The notes below the pieces were generated by a model. The model had not been told where the DNA came from, made no database searches, and was given only the letters and a program-made list of their open reading frames with translations. A stretch of DNA of 64,000 bases from Catonella morbi ATCC 51271 (lineage in GTDB: Bacteria; Bacillota; Clostridia; Lachnospirales; Lachnospiraceae), in the NCBI RefSeq assembly GCF_000160035.2, contig NZ_KI535368.1, positions 62,001-126,000 of the forward strand, read 5' to 3'. Shown here piece after piece: positions 1 to 10,000 of this stretch (position 1 is the stretch's first letter; every line of letters begins with the position of its first letter). Both the position numbers and the translations under genes were made by a program.

Positions 1-97
1 GTTCATTGAAAATTCAAGAAAATTTGACAAAAATAAGCCATTTCTGACAGACAATAAAATTGACTAAAATTAATACAAAATAAGGGATGTATTTTAG

Positions 98-121
98 AAT
101 AGGTTATGCGATTAACCTATT
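98..121. promoter_or_regulatory. Candidate LacI-type operator upstream of the regulator gene
   Basis: A perfect 9-6-9 inverted repeat, AATAGGTTA and TAACCTATT around a six-base spacer containing CG. It lies about 60 bases before the regulator start. LacI-family proteins bind such palindromes, so autoregulation is inferred. Confidence 0.4.
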
Positions 122-179
122 GTAAATTAAAGAAAGCAGAGGTATTATTTTTATAAGAAGAATTATAGGAGATAAGAAA

Positions 180-1184
180 TTGGGCAGAATAAGAATAAAG
201 GATATAGCTGAGGAATTAGGGCTTAGTACAGCGACTGTTTCAAATGTTATACATGGTAAAACTTCCAAGGTTTCCCGGGAGACTGTAAAAAGAGTTCAGG
301 AGCTGATTGAAAAAAGAGGGTATATACCCAGTATGGCGGGAATTTTACTTGCAAGAAATAATTCAAGAATAATAGGAGTTGTTATTAACCGGCATACGAA
401 GTATGAAGGAAGTTTACTTTCAGATAATTTTATAAGCAGTTCTCTGAATGAGCTGTCAGTGCAGATAGAGAAAGCCGGGTATTTTATGATGATTAAAACA
501 TCCGATTCATATGAAGAAATAGTCAAGTTTGCGTCTATGTGGAATATGGAGGGGCTGATAATTATAGGTTTTTGTGAAAGTGATTATAAAAATCTCAGAG
601 AGAGTATGCACATTCCTTTTGTAGTATATGACGGATACTTTGAAAGTTATGATAATATATGTAATTTGATAATTGATAATTTTGGCGGTGGATTTAAAAT
701 GGGTGAATATCTTTACAAAATGGGTCATAGAAAGATTGTATGTCTTTCAGATAACTATATTTGCATGGATAAGGAAAGAATAGATGGTCTTATGGCAGGA
801 TTAAAGAATGGAAGTGCTAAGCTTGTTAAAATACCGCTTCACAGGACGGAAAGACTGAGATTTTATGAGGAGAATTTTAAAGAAATTATGGAAAAATATA
901 CAGCAGCCTTTGCAGTATCAGATGAATATGCTATAGAATTTATGCATTTTTTACAGAAAAAGCAGATTAATATACCGGAAGATTTTTCGATAGCAGGATT
1001 TGACGGCGGTATACTGGGAGAAAAAGTTTATCCTGAGCTTACTTCAATAAAGCAGGATATGCGGGAAAGAGCAGAAATGGCAATAGAAGCATTGACTGCG
1101 CTGAAAGAAGGCAGAGAAGTTAAAAATGAGCAGAAACTTATGGTAGAGTTAATAGAGAGGGATAGTGTGAAGCGGATAGAATAA
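180..1184 (+). CDS. LacI/GalR-family transcriptional regulator
   Basis: A 334-residue DNA-binding regulator. Residues about 4-50 form the family's N-terminal helix-turn-helix and hinge (IKDIAEELGLSTATVSNVIH), and the rest is a periplasmic-binding-protein-like sensor domain, including the late FDGG and ELTSIKQD motifs usual in the family. Length is normal. The start is a TTG preceded by AGGAG at a good distance; no in-frame ATG lies before the HTH. The effector cannot be read from sequence. A MATE efflux gene follows 57 bases downstream on the same strand with its own ribosome site, so the two may be co-transcribed and the pump may be the target. The palindrome at 98-121 could be its operator. 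Confidence 0.9.
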   Translation: MGRIRIKDIAEELGLSTATVSNVIHGKTSKVSRETVKRVQELIEKRGYIPSMAGILLARNNSRIIGVVINRHTKYEGSLLSDNFISSSLNELSVQIEKAGYFMMIKTSDSYEEIVKFASMWNMEGLIIIGFCESDYKNLRESMHIPFVVYDGYFESYDNICNLIIDNFGGGFKMGEYLYKMGHRKIVCLSDNYICMDKERIDGLMAGLKNGSAKLVKIPLHRTERLRFYEENFKEIMEKYTAAFAVSDEYAIEFMHFLQKKQINIPEDFSIAGFDGGILGEKVYPELTSIKQDMRERAEMAIEALTALKEGREVKNEQKLMVELIERDSVKRIE

Positions 1185-1241
1185 TATTGACAAAACTTAT
1201 ACCACAGAACAGGATGGACAGGATTTCGTAGGAGATAATGT

Positions 1242-2585
1242 ATGAATTCAGAAAAAAGAAAATTATATAGCAATATATTAAAGATAGCTTTGCCGGTGAC
1301 CTTACAGGCACTTTTACAGGCTTCGTTCAGCGTGGTGGATCAGCTTATGATAGGGCATCTGGGAGGACAAAGTATAGCTGCCATAGGTCTGGCGGGGAAA
1401 TTTATTTCTATATATACAGTGCTTTTGGGAGCGATAACAACAGCTGCAGGTATAATGCTTTCCCAATATCTTGGTCAGAAAAATGAAGAAAATGTAAGTA
1501 AAAGTTTTTATATGAATCTTCTTTACTGCATAGCGATAGGGTTCATATTTACTTTTATATGTATTATTACCGGAAAAGAGATAATGTATCTTTATAATAA
1601 GGATAATCTTACAATCGCCAATGCAACGAATTATTTAAAAATATTTGCTTTTTCTCTCATTCCTATGGCACTTATGGGTATGGCTTCAGTAATGTTAAGA
1701 TGTATGGAAGAGACAGTCTATCCGCTCGTAGCAGGTATTGTCTCTGTAGTATTAAATACAGGACTGAATTATTTACTTATATCAGGACATATGGGATTTC
1801 CTGCTCTGGGAGTATCCGGGGCAGCTGCTGCGAGTGTAATATCACAGTGTATAGGTTTATTGCTCATACTGTTATATTTCATAAAAGGGCTTAAAAAGCA
1901 TAAAATAAGGCTAAAAATCAATTTTGGATTTGATGCTAAAATGAGAAAACTTTATTTTAGCATAGTGGCACCGATTCTTATCTGTGAATTTTTATGGAGT
2001 CTCGGTGAAAATGTATATGGAGGAGTCTATGGAAATATGGGAACTGAGCCTCTTGCTGCAATGACAATTACATTTTCGATTCAGGGACTGATGATAGGTG
2101 CTTTAAGCGGACTTGCACAGGCAGCCGGCATAATTATAGGAAGACTTCTTGGAAACGAAGAATATGATGTGGCATACAGTCGTTCAAAAACTATTATGAA
2201 AATGGGATTATTAGGTTCGTTATTATTGTCGGTATTGCTTATTTTGTTAGGGCATTCATACACAGAACTTTACAATGTAAGTGAAGAAACGAAAACATCT
2301 GCATATATGATATTGTTTGCATTTGCAATAATTTCACCTGTAAAGGTGCAGAATATGATATTGGGCGGAGGTATAATAAGGAGCGGAGGTAAGACAAAGT
2401 ATATAATGTGGGTAGATATTATAGGTACATGGATTTTCGGAGTTCCTCTTGCATTTATCTCAGCCTTTATACTTAAACTATCAATTCCCTACGTATATTT
2501 TATATTATCTCTGGAAGAAATTGTAAGACTAATTATAACTCTTATATTATTTAACAGTAAGAAATGGATGCAAAAAATAGAGTAG
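1242..2585 (+). CDS. MATE-family multidrug/cation antiporter
   Basis: A 447-residue polytopic membrane protein with about twelve hydrophobic segments in two similar halves, as in MATE (MatE) exporters, which expel drugs or metabolites using Na+ or H+ gradients. The N-terminus (LPVTLQALLQASFSVVDQLM) is typical of the family's first helix, and the second half has matching features around residues 235-300. Start ATG has GGAGA upstream. It follows the LacI-type regulator closely. Substrate unknown. A long hairpin lies just after the stop. Confidence 0.9.
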   Translation: MNSEKRKLYSNILKIALPVTLQALLQASFSVVDQLMIGHLGGQSIAAIGLAGKFISIYTVLLGAITTAAGIMLSQYLGQKNEENVSKSFYMNLLYCIAIGFIFTFICIITGKEIMYLYNKDNLTIANATNYLKIFAFSLIPMALMGMASVMLRCMEETVYPLVAGIVSVVLNTGLNYLLISGHMGFPALGVSGAAAASVISQCIGLLLILLYFIKGLKKHKIRLKINFGFDAKMRKLYFSIVAPILICEFLWSLGENVYGGVYGNMGTEPLAAMTITFSIQGLMIGALSGLAQAAGIIIGRLLGNEEYDVAYSRSKTIMKMGLLGSLLLSVLLILLGHSYTELYNVSEETKTSAYMILFAFAIISPVKVQNMILGGGIIRSGGKTKYIMWVDIIGTWIFGVPLAFISAFILKLSIPYVYFILSLEEIVRLIITLILFNSKKWMQKIE

Positions 2586-2586
2586 T

Positions 2587-2654
2587 AATATGCTCCCTTC
2601 TAAGTGGAAAGTGAACTTTATTATTTCACTTGTCTACCCGGAAGGGAGCATATT
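2587..2654 (+). terminator. Long two-part hairpin after the MATE gene, possible terminator
   Basis: A perfect 14-bp outer stem (2587-2600 with 2641-2654) contains a separate 7-bp inner stem (2609-2615 with 2625-2631). It starts immediately after the MATE stop. There is no clear U-run afterwards, so termination is uncertain; it could be an mRNA-stabilising structure. Confidence 0.45.
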
Positions 2655-2728
2655 AATAGACACAACTTGGTTGCTGTTTTCTGAATTATTTTAAATAACG
2701 CAGAAAAGCTGAATTTATAATTAATACA

Positions 2729-2757
2729 TTGACAAATATCAATCGAAATGTTATTAT
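2729..2757 (+). promoter_or_regulatory. Vegetative promoter for the adhesin gene
   Basis: TTGACA at 2729-2734 and TATTAT at 2752-2757 are separated by 17 bases, a near-consensus sigma-A promoter. It leaves an untranslated leader of about 100 bases before the ATG at 2862. Confidence 0.75.
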
Positions 2758-2861
2758 GCGTGGTGTGTTTATTTAAAAATATGTCATATAAATGGACTAA
2801 AATGAAAAAACTTGTGATGTATATATATTTGGCATATTTTAACATTATGAAAGGGGTAAAT

Positions 2862-5801
2862 ATGAAAAAAAATAATTTCAAAAATAGTGTTTTGGCAGCA
2901 GTATTGGCTATGGCTGTAGTTTTAAGCCTGTTTGCAAATGGTGCTGTCAATGTTTCTGCGTATTATACCGATTTAAGAGAGTATGAGGTTCAGAATCTGA
3001 TAAATGTGGCAGGACACGAAGTACAGGTTAATACCGCCGCTGAGGCATCAAGATTTAATGAAGAATTTGCGAATAAGATAGAGAAAGTTAAAAAGCAGGT
3101 CTATACAGAGAAAGGTTCTGCTAACAGTAATTTAGAAATAATCCGTTCAAATCTGAAGGATCCTGTAACAGGTGAAACAATCAAAGAAGAAGTAAGGGAT
3201 ACCGAAAGACCTTTTGAAAAAGGTGAATATGTTTTTGATGACGGAGGTGTCTGGGAAAACGTATCTTCAGGTGATATGGGAAATTCTTATGAACCGCCGA
3301 TTACAAAGATGTTCGCTTTAAAGAACAAAAAGACAGCTGAGATAATTAATGCATTTTGTGTAGATTTAGGAACTTATATTAAAAATAATGCAGAATACTT
3401 GCAGGGATATCTTGAGAGTCCGCTCTATGGAAAGATTCAGGAAAATGCCGATAAAATAAGAACTGTAGTTGCAACAGATGATAACTTTCTTTATGATAAA
3501 TTACTTGAGAAGTATGGTTCAGACAATGATATAACCGGTGAATCTAACAGAAAGTGGATTGTAGTAAGAGCAAAACAGTTGCTGATTTGGAAATATATCC
3601 ATCAGGGAGAAAGATTTACCAATAATGCCGGTTTCCATATGATAAAGTTTTTAGACCCTTCCAGTTCGTCTTCACATAATAAAGATTTTAAGCTGGGAAG
3701 CAGCGTGAAGAATTCAGAGGCTGTAAGTTTTCTTATGGATGAACTTGAAAAACGTCCTATTATACCTGCAATTGAAGAAACCGATAAGCCGGTTTTGAGT
3801 ATAAGCAATCTTATAAATGATATTGAAGCCGGAACCAACTATGTTAGTTTCGATTATAAAGTAACAGGAAATGCAGATTCTCAAGTACTTGTATATTATA
3901 TAGGAGATGATAAATACAGTAAGGAAGGGCTTGAAGCTATAGGGGCTCAGTTTGAGACAGCAGGCAATCACGTAAATATAATGATTCCCGGCAGCGTGAC
4001 TAACGGCAAAAAATTTGCGGTTAAACTCTCGGCAGAAAAATATGTAGAGAAGCATAATATGCTTATTTCCAAAAGCGGAAGAAAATTCTCGCAGTCACTT
4101 GTATCAGCCAAACCGTTGAAAAGTAAAGTTGCTTATGAGATTAAGGAAACAGTCGGAACCCTCATAAGAGAAGAAAAGTTTGATTTAACATTAATGAAAG
4201 TTGACAGTGCTAAACTTAATGGCGGAAATGTAAATGAAGGTCTTGAGGGTGCGGTATTTACATTAAAGAATTATGATGCAAGTATTGTTGCAGCAAATAA
4301 GAAAACCGGAGCAGACGGCAAGGTTAAATTTGATGGTTTAAAAGAGGGAGCATACCTGCTTACTGAAGTAGAAGCGCCTAAAAACTATCATAAACTTACA
4401 AACGAGATTAAGATAATAGTAGAATTTGATGGTACAGTCAGAGCACTTGTAAACGGTACTATGTACTCAAGCAATCATCAGCTGCTTCCGATACCTAATA
4501 ATATGCTTGATAAACCGCTTCCGGGCGGTAATAAACCTACCGGAAAGCTTGAAACTACAGTAAGTGTTGAAGGCAAAACAGGTGAAGAGGGGAAGGCTTT
4601 ACTTCTTCAGGCAGATAATATATCAGAAGTAAAGAAAGTAAAGGATACTATAAAATATTCAGGACTTGCCGGCGGTAAAGTATATACCGTAAAAGGAAGC
4701 TTAAACAGAATAGAAAATGACAGAGTTGTAGAATCGGTAGCGGAAGGAACAATAACTCAGACTGCTGATGCATCAGGAACGGGCGAATGGATTATGGAAT
4801 TTGAGATAGAAGGAAAACTTGCCTATGATGCTAAGTATGTAGTATATGAAGAAGCTGTTTCTAAAGATTTACTGGTAGACAGCGATGATGACGGAATATC
4901 TGATAAAGTACATACGGTAGAACATAAAGATCCTAAGGATACTGCTCAGACTGTTCTGACTAAGAAACCGAGCGGTTTTGTAAGAATAATTACGAAAGAC
5001 AAAGATACAGAGAAAAATACCGGCGGCTCTAAGTTTGAAATATATAAAAAAGGCGGAGATGGCAAGCCGGGTGAGTTTGTAAAAGAAATAAATATTCCTG
5101 AAGGAGGAAACAAAATTGAACTTCCGGTAGGAGAATATATAGTTGTAGAAAAAACTGCTCCTAACGGTTATAAAATTACAGAAAATGAAGCTGACAGAAA
5201 GCATTCGGTTAAGCTGGAAAAGAATCATACTAATGATGCTCCTTATGAGATCATAGTACGTCATAAGAAGATACCGTATGTTCCGGTGTTCCCGACACCA
5301 ACGACTCCGACAACACCGACGACACCAACAACACCGACGACTCCGACAACACCGACAAATCCTCAAAAACCTACTGAAAATGAAACCCCGAATTCGAACA
5401 AGTCTAATGAACCGGGTAAAATTGTGAAGGTGGATGAAGATAATACGCCTCAAGGTAAATATAAAAAGAGAAAAGATAAAAAAGAATCTGCGGTAAATAA
5501 TAAAGCTGCTGAGCAGGATAAATCTAAAAAGATAAAACAAAAAAACAAGATAAAATCTGTTGTAGCTGACAATAAAGCTGCAAAGCAGAGTGAGGCTAAA
5601 AAAGGAAAACAAAAGAATAACAAAGAATACATTATAGCTGACGATGCTACCCCACAAGGCGCAAAAGCAGCCGTTCATACTAAAAAGAAGCTTCCAAAAA
5701 CAGGCGGAAGCAATGAAACAGTATATTTTTTGGGTGGTGCAATGCTTATTCTTTTAGCGATTGGTATGGTAGTTAAAAGAAAGGAAAACGGTATTCGCTA
5801 A
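2862..5801 (+). CDS. LPXTG-anchored thioester-domain adhesin with SpaA and VaFE repeats
   Basis: A 979-residue wall-anchored surface protein. The start at 2862 is chosen because AAAGGGG precedes it and a clean signal peptide follows (cut near residue 33); earlier in-frame starts would bury it. Residues about 120-260 look like a thioester domain: Cys166 (AFCVDLG) and Gln239 (KQLLIW) are the pair that form the internal thioester used for covalent host binding. A SpaA/Cna-B-like domain follows (LMKVDS to EVEAPKNY), then a VaFE-type repeat ending in DTAQTV, a second SpaA-like domain (ITKD to VEKTAPNGY), a Pro-Thr stretch and a lysine-rich wall spacer. The C-terminus has LPKTG at 944-948, a hydrophobic segment and a basic tail. 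No sortase gene is in the window. Domain names are from family knowledge; ligand unknown. Confidence 0.88.
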   Translation: MKKNNFKNSVLAAVLAMAVVLSLFANGAVNVSAYYTDLREYEVQNLINVAGHEVQVNTAAEASRFNEEFANKIEKVKKQVYTEKGSANSNLEIIRSNLKDPVTGETIKEEVRDTERPFEKGEYVFDDGGVWENVSSGDMGNSYEPPITKMFALKNKKTAEIINAFCVDLGTYIKNNAEYLQGYLESPLYGKIQENADKIRTVVATDDNFLYDKLLEKYGSDNDITGESNRKWIVVRAKQLLIWKYIHQGERFTNNAGFHMIKFLDPSSSSSHNKDFKLGSSVKNSEAVSFLMDELEKRPIIPAIEETDKPVLSISNLINDIEAGTNYVSFDYKVTGNADSQVLVYYIGDDKYSKEGLEAIGAQFETAGNHVNIMIPGSVTNGKKFAVKLSAEKYVEKHNMLISKSGRKFSQSLVSAKPLKSKVAYEIKETVGTLIREEKFDLTLMKVDSAKLNGGNVNEGLEGAVFTLKNYDASIVAANKKTGADGKVKFDGLKEGAYLLTEVEAPKNYHKLTNEIKIIVEFDGTVRALVNGTMYSSNHQLLPIPNNMLDKPLPGGNKPTGKLETTVSVEGKTGEEGKALLLQADNISEVKKVKDTIKYSGLAGGKVYTVKGSLNRIENDRVVESVAEGTITQTADASGTGEWIMEFEIEGKLAYDAKYVVYEEAVSKDLLVDSDDDGISDKVHTVEHKDPKDTAQTVLTKKPSGFVRIITKDKDTEKNTGGSKFEIYKKGGDGKPGEFVKEINIPEGGNKIELPVGEYIVVEKTAPNGYKITENEADRKHSVKLEKNHTNDAPYEIIVRHKKIPYVPVFPTPTTPTTPTTPTTPTTPTTPTNPQKPTENETPNSNKSNEPGKIVKVDEDNTPQGKYKKRKDKKESAVNNKAAEQDKSKKIKQKNKIKSVVADNKAAKQSEAKKGKQKNNKEYIIADDATPQGAKAAVHTKKKLPKTGGSNETVYFLGGAMLILLAIGMVVKRKENGIR
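5293..5358 (+). repeat. In-frame Pro-Thr-Thr coding tandem repeat
   Basis: A 9-base unit (ACNCCGACA-like) is repeated in frame and encodes the PTT spacer that lifts the adhesin head from the wall. Such arrays often vary in copy number between strains by slippage. Confidence 0.75.
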
Positions 5802-5849
5802 TTCCCGAGTTTTCAAAAAGATGAATCAAATTATAATCTAATAAAAGAT

Positions 5850-5892
5850 CGCATTATACAAAAGTATCTTATTGTATAATGCGGTTTTTTTG
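5850..5892 (+). terminator. Rho-independent terminator after the adhesin gene
   Basis: A perfect 11-bp stem (CGCATTATACA with its complement at 5873-5883) is followed at once by a run of seven T. Confidence 0.85.
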
Positions 5893-6018
5893 TTTAATAG
5901 GAAATTTCTTCGAAATTTCCTATTAAACAAAAATCTCTCCGAGGAATGCTCAGCTCGCGGAAGGGAAGTTTGTCTTGCGGCACCGCTCGTGCGCGAAGTG
6001 TGTGCGGGCACACACTAT
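5891..6018. repeat. Dispersed hairpin repeat, copy 1
   Basis: A non-coding element of about 128 bases that recurs at 20713-20845. It opens with a 17-bp perfect inverted repeat (TGTTTAATAGGAAATTT with a 5-base loop) and ends with AGTGTGTG/CACACACT. The middle is unusually GC-rich for the window and contains GCGGCACCGCTCG. A short open frame across it is not believed to be a gene. It looks like a mobile or REP-like palindromic element. Confidence 0.7.
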
Positions 6019-6121
6019 TTATTGGGATGTAAGTATCGAAAGTATAAAAACTCTTAGAAGTTTTATAAGAATTTTACATGGGAAGTATAAGAAAAAAATT
6101 ATAAAAAAATATGAGAATGGG

Positions 6122-6150
6122 TTGCAAATTTGATTTTAGCTTGGTATAAT
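6122..6150 (+). promoter_or_regulatory. Promoter of the secreted protein/subtilase operon
   Basis: TTGCAA (6122-6127), a 17-base spacer and a perfect TATAAT (6145-6150), about 58 bases before the first start codon. Confidence 0.7.
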
Positions 6151-6207
6151 TGCGAATGGATTGCAAAATCTAAAAAATTAACTATATGACTTGATGAAAG
6201 GAAAACG

Positions 6208-7041
6208 ATGATGAATAAGAAAAGACTGTTATTTATGCTTTGCGGTATGCTTATGATTCCTTCTGCACCACTTAATGTGATGGCTATGGAGAAGGAAGAT
6301 ATAAAGATAGAAGCGGTTCAGACAGTGGACGTACTAAACACGGCACTTGTAAATAATAATTCAGGTGAAAATGAAGGAGAACTGACAGGAATTGTTGCTG
6401 TAAAAGAAAAATCCTCCTCAAAAGTCAAAAAGAAAAAGAAGAATAAAAAGAAAAATAATAAGAAAAATAACAGGAAGAAAATCTCAGGAAAGAAAAAGGG
6501 GAAAAAGCAGAAAGATAAGAAGGCTGATAAAGTTAAGAAAAATAAGAAAGATAAAAAGAATAAAAAAGATAAAAAGAAAGATATGGACAAGAAAAAAGAT
6601 ATAGATATCAAGGAAGAAGATGTCAACAAACTTCCAGAAACCGACAAATACAAACCCGGACTTAAAGAAGATGAAAAAGATAACCAAAATAATAATCAAA
6701 ATAACGGAGGGGGTGAAATTATTCCTCCGGGTGGAGGACAGACAGAAACTTTATCAAAAGACTACGCGGTTCTTTGTGATTATACCGATAAAAAAGGAAA
6801 TCTCAGATTTCAAGCCGGAAAGAATGTGATTTTACCTGAAAAAGGATATATAGGACTTAAAGCAAACGGAGAGAATACCGGTAAAGAGACAGAGATAAAC
6901 TGGAGCGGAAGTTCCCTTCAAAATATAAAGAATGGTGTTAAGGGAAGCTATACTCTGACTGCCGTTCCAAAGGAAAACATAATAATTGGCGGAAAAGATT
7001 ACGGAATGGTCAAATTCGTTGTAAACATAATAGTGGAGTAA
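6208..7041 (+). CDS. Secreted lysine-rich protein of unknown function
   Basis: A 277-residue exported protein I do not recognise. Residues 1-26 form a signal peptide (positive MMNKKR, hydrophobic core, cut after VMA). Residues about 70-135 are an extreme polycationic stretch of Lys with Asn and Asp, followed by an Asn/Gly/Pro linker and a roughly 95-residue C-terminal domain with beta-type alternation (ending KFVVNIIVE). No cell-wall sorting signal. The start has AAAGGA upstream and a second ATG directly after the first. It lies 16 bases before the giant subtilase, so they are probably co-transcribed. The basic stretch could bind teichoic acid, DNA or the wall; that is inference. Confidence 0.7.
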   Translation: MMNKKRLLFMLCGMLMIPSAPLNVMAMEKEDIKIEAVQTVDVLNTALVNNNSGENEGELTGIVAVKEKSSSKVKKKKKNKKKNNKKNNRKKISGKKKGKKQKDKKADKVKKNKKDKKNKKDKKKDMDKKKDIDIKEEDVNKLPETDKYKPGLKEDEKDNQNNNQNNGGGEIIPPGGGQTETLSKDYAVLCDYTDKKGNLRFQAGKNVILPEKGYIGLKANGENTGKETEINWSGSSLQNIKNGVKGSYTLTAVPKENIIIGGKDYGMVKFVVNIIVE

Positions 7042-7057
7042 GTGAGGGTATAGTAAA

Positions 7058-10000
7058 ATGACTAAAAAGGATAAAAAAAGATTATTGTCTTTGATTATGG
7101 CTGTAACTCTTTGCATTTCAGGCATAAACTATAGGGAAGATGCAAAGGCGGCAAATACAGCTTTGCCTGAAAACAATATTTCAGAAAACAAGGCGAAAAC
7201 AAAGAATGAAGCTTCTGATTTAGCTAAAGAGGAAGACAAGAAAGTAAGAGTAATTGTACAGCTTGAAAAAGACTCTATAATAGATGAAGCTAATGAAAGA
7301 AACGTAGATTATTCAGCTCTCAGTGATGGGTTCATAGAAGAGAAGAAAAGGGAACTTAAGTCAGAGCAGGATGAGGTAGTATCAAAAATAGAAAAGAGTA
7401 AAATTGATGCAGATACCTCAGATATAAGAAACTATGATACTGTCTTAAACGGTATAGCCCTAAGCGTAAAGGCAAAAGATATTGATAAGCTGGAGGATAT
7501 AAAGGGTGTAAAATCCGTTTATGTGTCAGAAGAATTTGAAAGACCTTTACTCAGTTCGTCAAGTGAGATGACAGGTTCAGGTTATGCCAATGATTCGGGA
7601 TACAAGGGAGAAGGTACGGTTGTAGCGGTTATAGACTCGGGTATAGACTATAACCATAAAGCTTTCAGACTGGACAATGAAGCTCGTGCAAAGCTTTCAG
7701 AAACTGATGTGAACAGGCTGATTGCTGAAAAAGGATTAGACGGAAGATATTATACTTCTAAGATACCTTATGGCTATAATTATTATGACTTTAATACCAA
7801 TCTTTATGACAGTTACGGTGTAATGCATGGCATGCATGTATCGGGAATAGTGGGAGCAAATGATAATGAAAAAGATATTTACGGAGTAGCTCCCAATGCT
7901 CAGATACTTGCGCTTAAGGTATTTTCGGATGATTTACAGTATCCGACCACATTTACAGATATATGGCTTAAAGCACTTGATGATGCGGTGAGCTTAGGAG
8001 CAGATGCGGTAAATATGAGTCTCGGCTCATCTGCGGGATTTTCGGTAGAAGGAGAAAAATATCCTGAAACAGAAATGTTTGAGAAGGCAAGGAAGGCAGG
8101 AATAGTAGTAGCCGTAGCAGCCGGAAATGACGGCACTATAACTGATGGCAATACCTATGGGGTAAAGCCTCTTGAAGGAAATTATGATACCGCCCTCATA
8201 GCCAACCCTGCTCTTGATGAGGATTCATTTGCGGTAGCTTCGATGGATAATCTGACAAAATATTCACGCTCAATAGGCTGGAAAGATAAGCGTGAGGGTG
8301 AAATAAGAGAGCAGGCGGATGTTACACCCGGAAGTAATGCTCCTGCTGATAAGATTACCGGAAAATGGATAGAAGTACCGGCAGGTAAAGAGGATGATCC
8401 TTTAATTAAGGCTAACCTTAAGGGGAATTTTGCCGTAATGGAACTTATTTCAGATGCAGCCGAGAAAAAGGCTTTTGTCGCAAGGCTTAAAAAGATAGTG
8501 GCATTGGAGCCTTCAGCAATAGTATTTTACAATCCGGTTTCAGATTCTGAAAGAATAGGCGGGAGAATAAGCCTTGGTGAGGATGCAGGAAATATTACCA
8601 TAGTTAGGATTAAACGCAGTACCTACTTAAAGATAAACAGAGCCAATCTTTCATCAATGAGATTTACGGCTGACATTTTTATGGAAGAAACACCTTACAA
8701 CAATCCTACGGCAGGGAAACTTTCATACTTCTCCTCTTGGGGACCTACTCCTGACCTTAGAATAAAGCCTGAAATAACTGCGCCTGGCGGTGGCATATAC
8801 TCTACCGCGGAGGATAACAAGTACCAGAATATGTCCGGAACTTCTATGGCTTCACCACAGGTAGCTGGCGCAAGTGCAGTAATAAAGCAGTATATAAGAG
8901 AAAAAGATATCAAAGTGGAAAATACCGCTGATTTTACAAAGCTTTTACTTATGAATACAGCAAAACCTGTACTTTATAAAGAAGACACACCGTATTTTGT
9001 AAGACAGCAGGGTAGTGGAGCTCTTGACCTTAAAAATGCCCTTAACACTGCTGTTGTAGTAAAGGCAGAGGGTACGAATGATGATAAGGCAGACGGAAAG
9101 CTTGAAATAAAAGAAATAGGTGAAAAGAAATTTAAGGCAAAACTTACCTTAGAAAACTTCGGCAATGAAGCCAAGACTTATAAGGTGCATACAAAGGCAG
9201 TATATGAGCCTATTTCTAATGGATATAGGTCTGAAACACCTGAGAGAGTTGATTTTAATCAGAGTTTTGAAGGGAGAGAAGTTACTGTAGCGGGACAGTC
9301 AAAAGAAACTTTAGAACTTGACTTTGATTACTCTGGCGCGGATGAAATTAAAATAAATAACTTTATAGAGGGATTTATAGAGCTTGACGAAGTGGCTAAA
9401 GCGGGAACTTCTGTAAGGGATATTTCAGAGGATGATGAAGACTTTACACCGGAGGAAGCCGATGGTGTTGCCGCAGGTAAAAGCACTCTCACTGTTCCAT
9501 TTTTAGGTTTTTACGGTGATTGGGAGAGTGAAAAGGCTATAGATGCCTTTCAGGTAAAGGAAGTGGGTGGAGAAAAAAGAGATGTTCAGTTTTATGTAAA
9601 CAAAGAGGCTGAATCTACCTCATCAATGTTTATGACAAGTGCTACCCTGAGACTTCCTGTAGTAGACAATACTCTTTATTTTTCACCTTCAAGTACCTAC
9701 CATAGGGATGTGGCAGTAAGACTTGCTCCTCTCAGAAATATGGAAGAAATTGAGTATTCCGTTTTGGATGAAAATACAGGTAAAGTGCTTCGTACCATAG
9801 GTAAATCTCTTAAAGTAAGGAAGCTTAACAGTCTTAGAAGAAACAGAAGCTTCAATATAATGCCTGATTCCTGGTGGGATGGAAGGATAGACGGAAAGCT
9901 TGCGTCAGAAGATGTAAATTATGTATATCAGATAAAGGCTAAGCTAAACAGTAAAACTTCGGGCGGTGGAAATACAGAGCAGATTTATAAATATAAGCTA

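Noticed and set aside
2748-2861. Longer N-terminus for the adhesin
   Set aside because: It overlaps the promoter -10 and would place 38 residues before a clean signal peptide; no ribosome site.
5293-5358. CRISPR-like array
   Set aside because: Units are 9 bases, in frame and without spacers; no cas genes anywhere. No CRISPR array was found in the window.
4869-5678. Long open frame on the minus strand inside the adhesin gene
   Set aside because: It mirrors repetitive, biased codons of the adhesin; the translation is low-complexity (Arg/Cys/Phe runs) with no ribosome site.
5872-6057. Small open frame across the hairpin repeat
   Set aside because: It runs through a terminator and a dispersed non-coding repeat.
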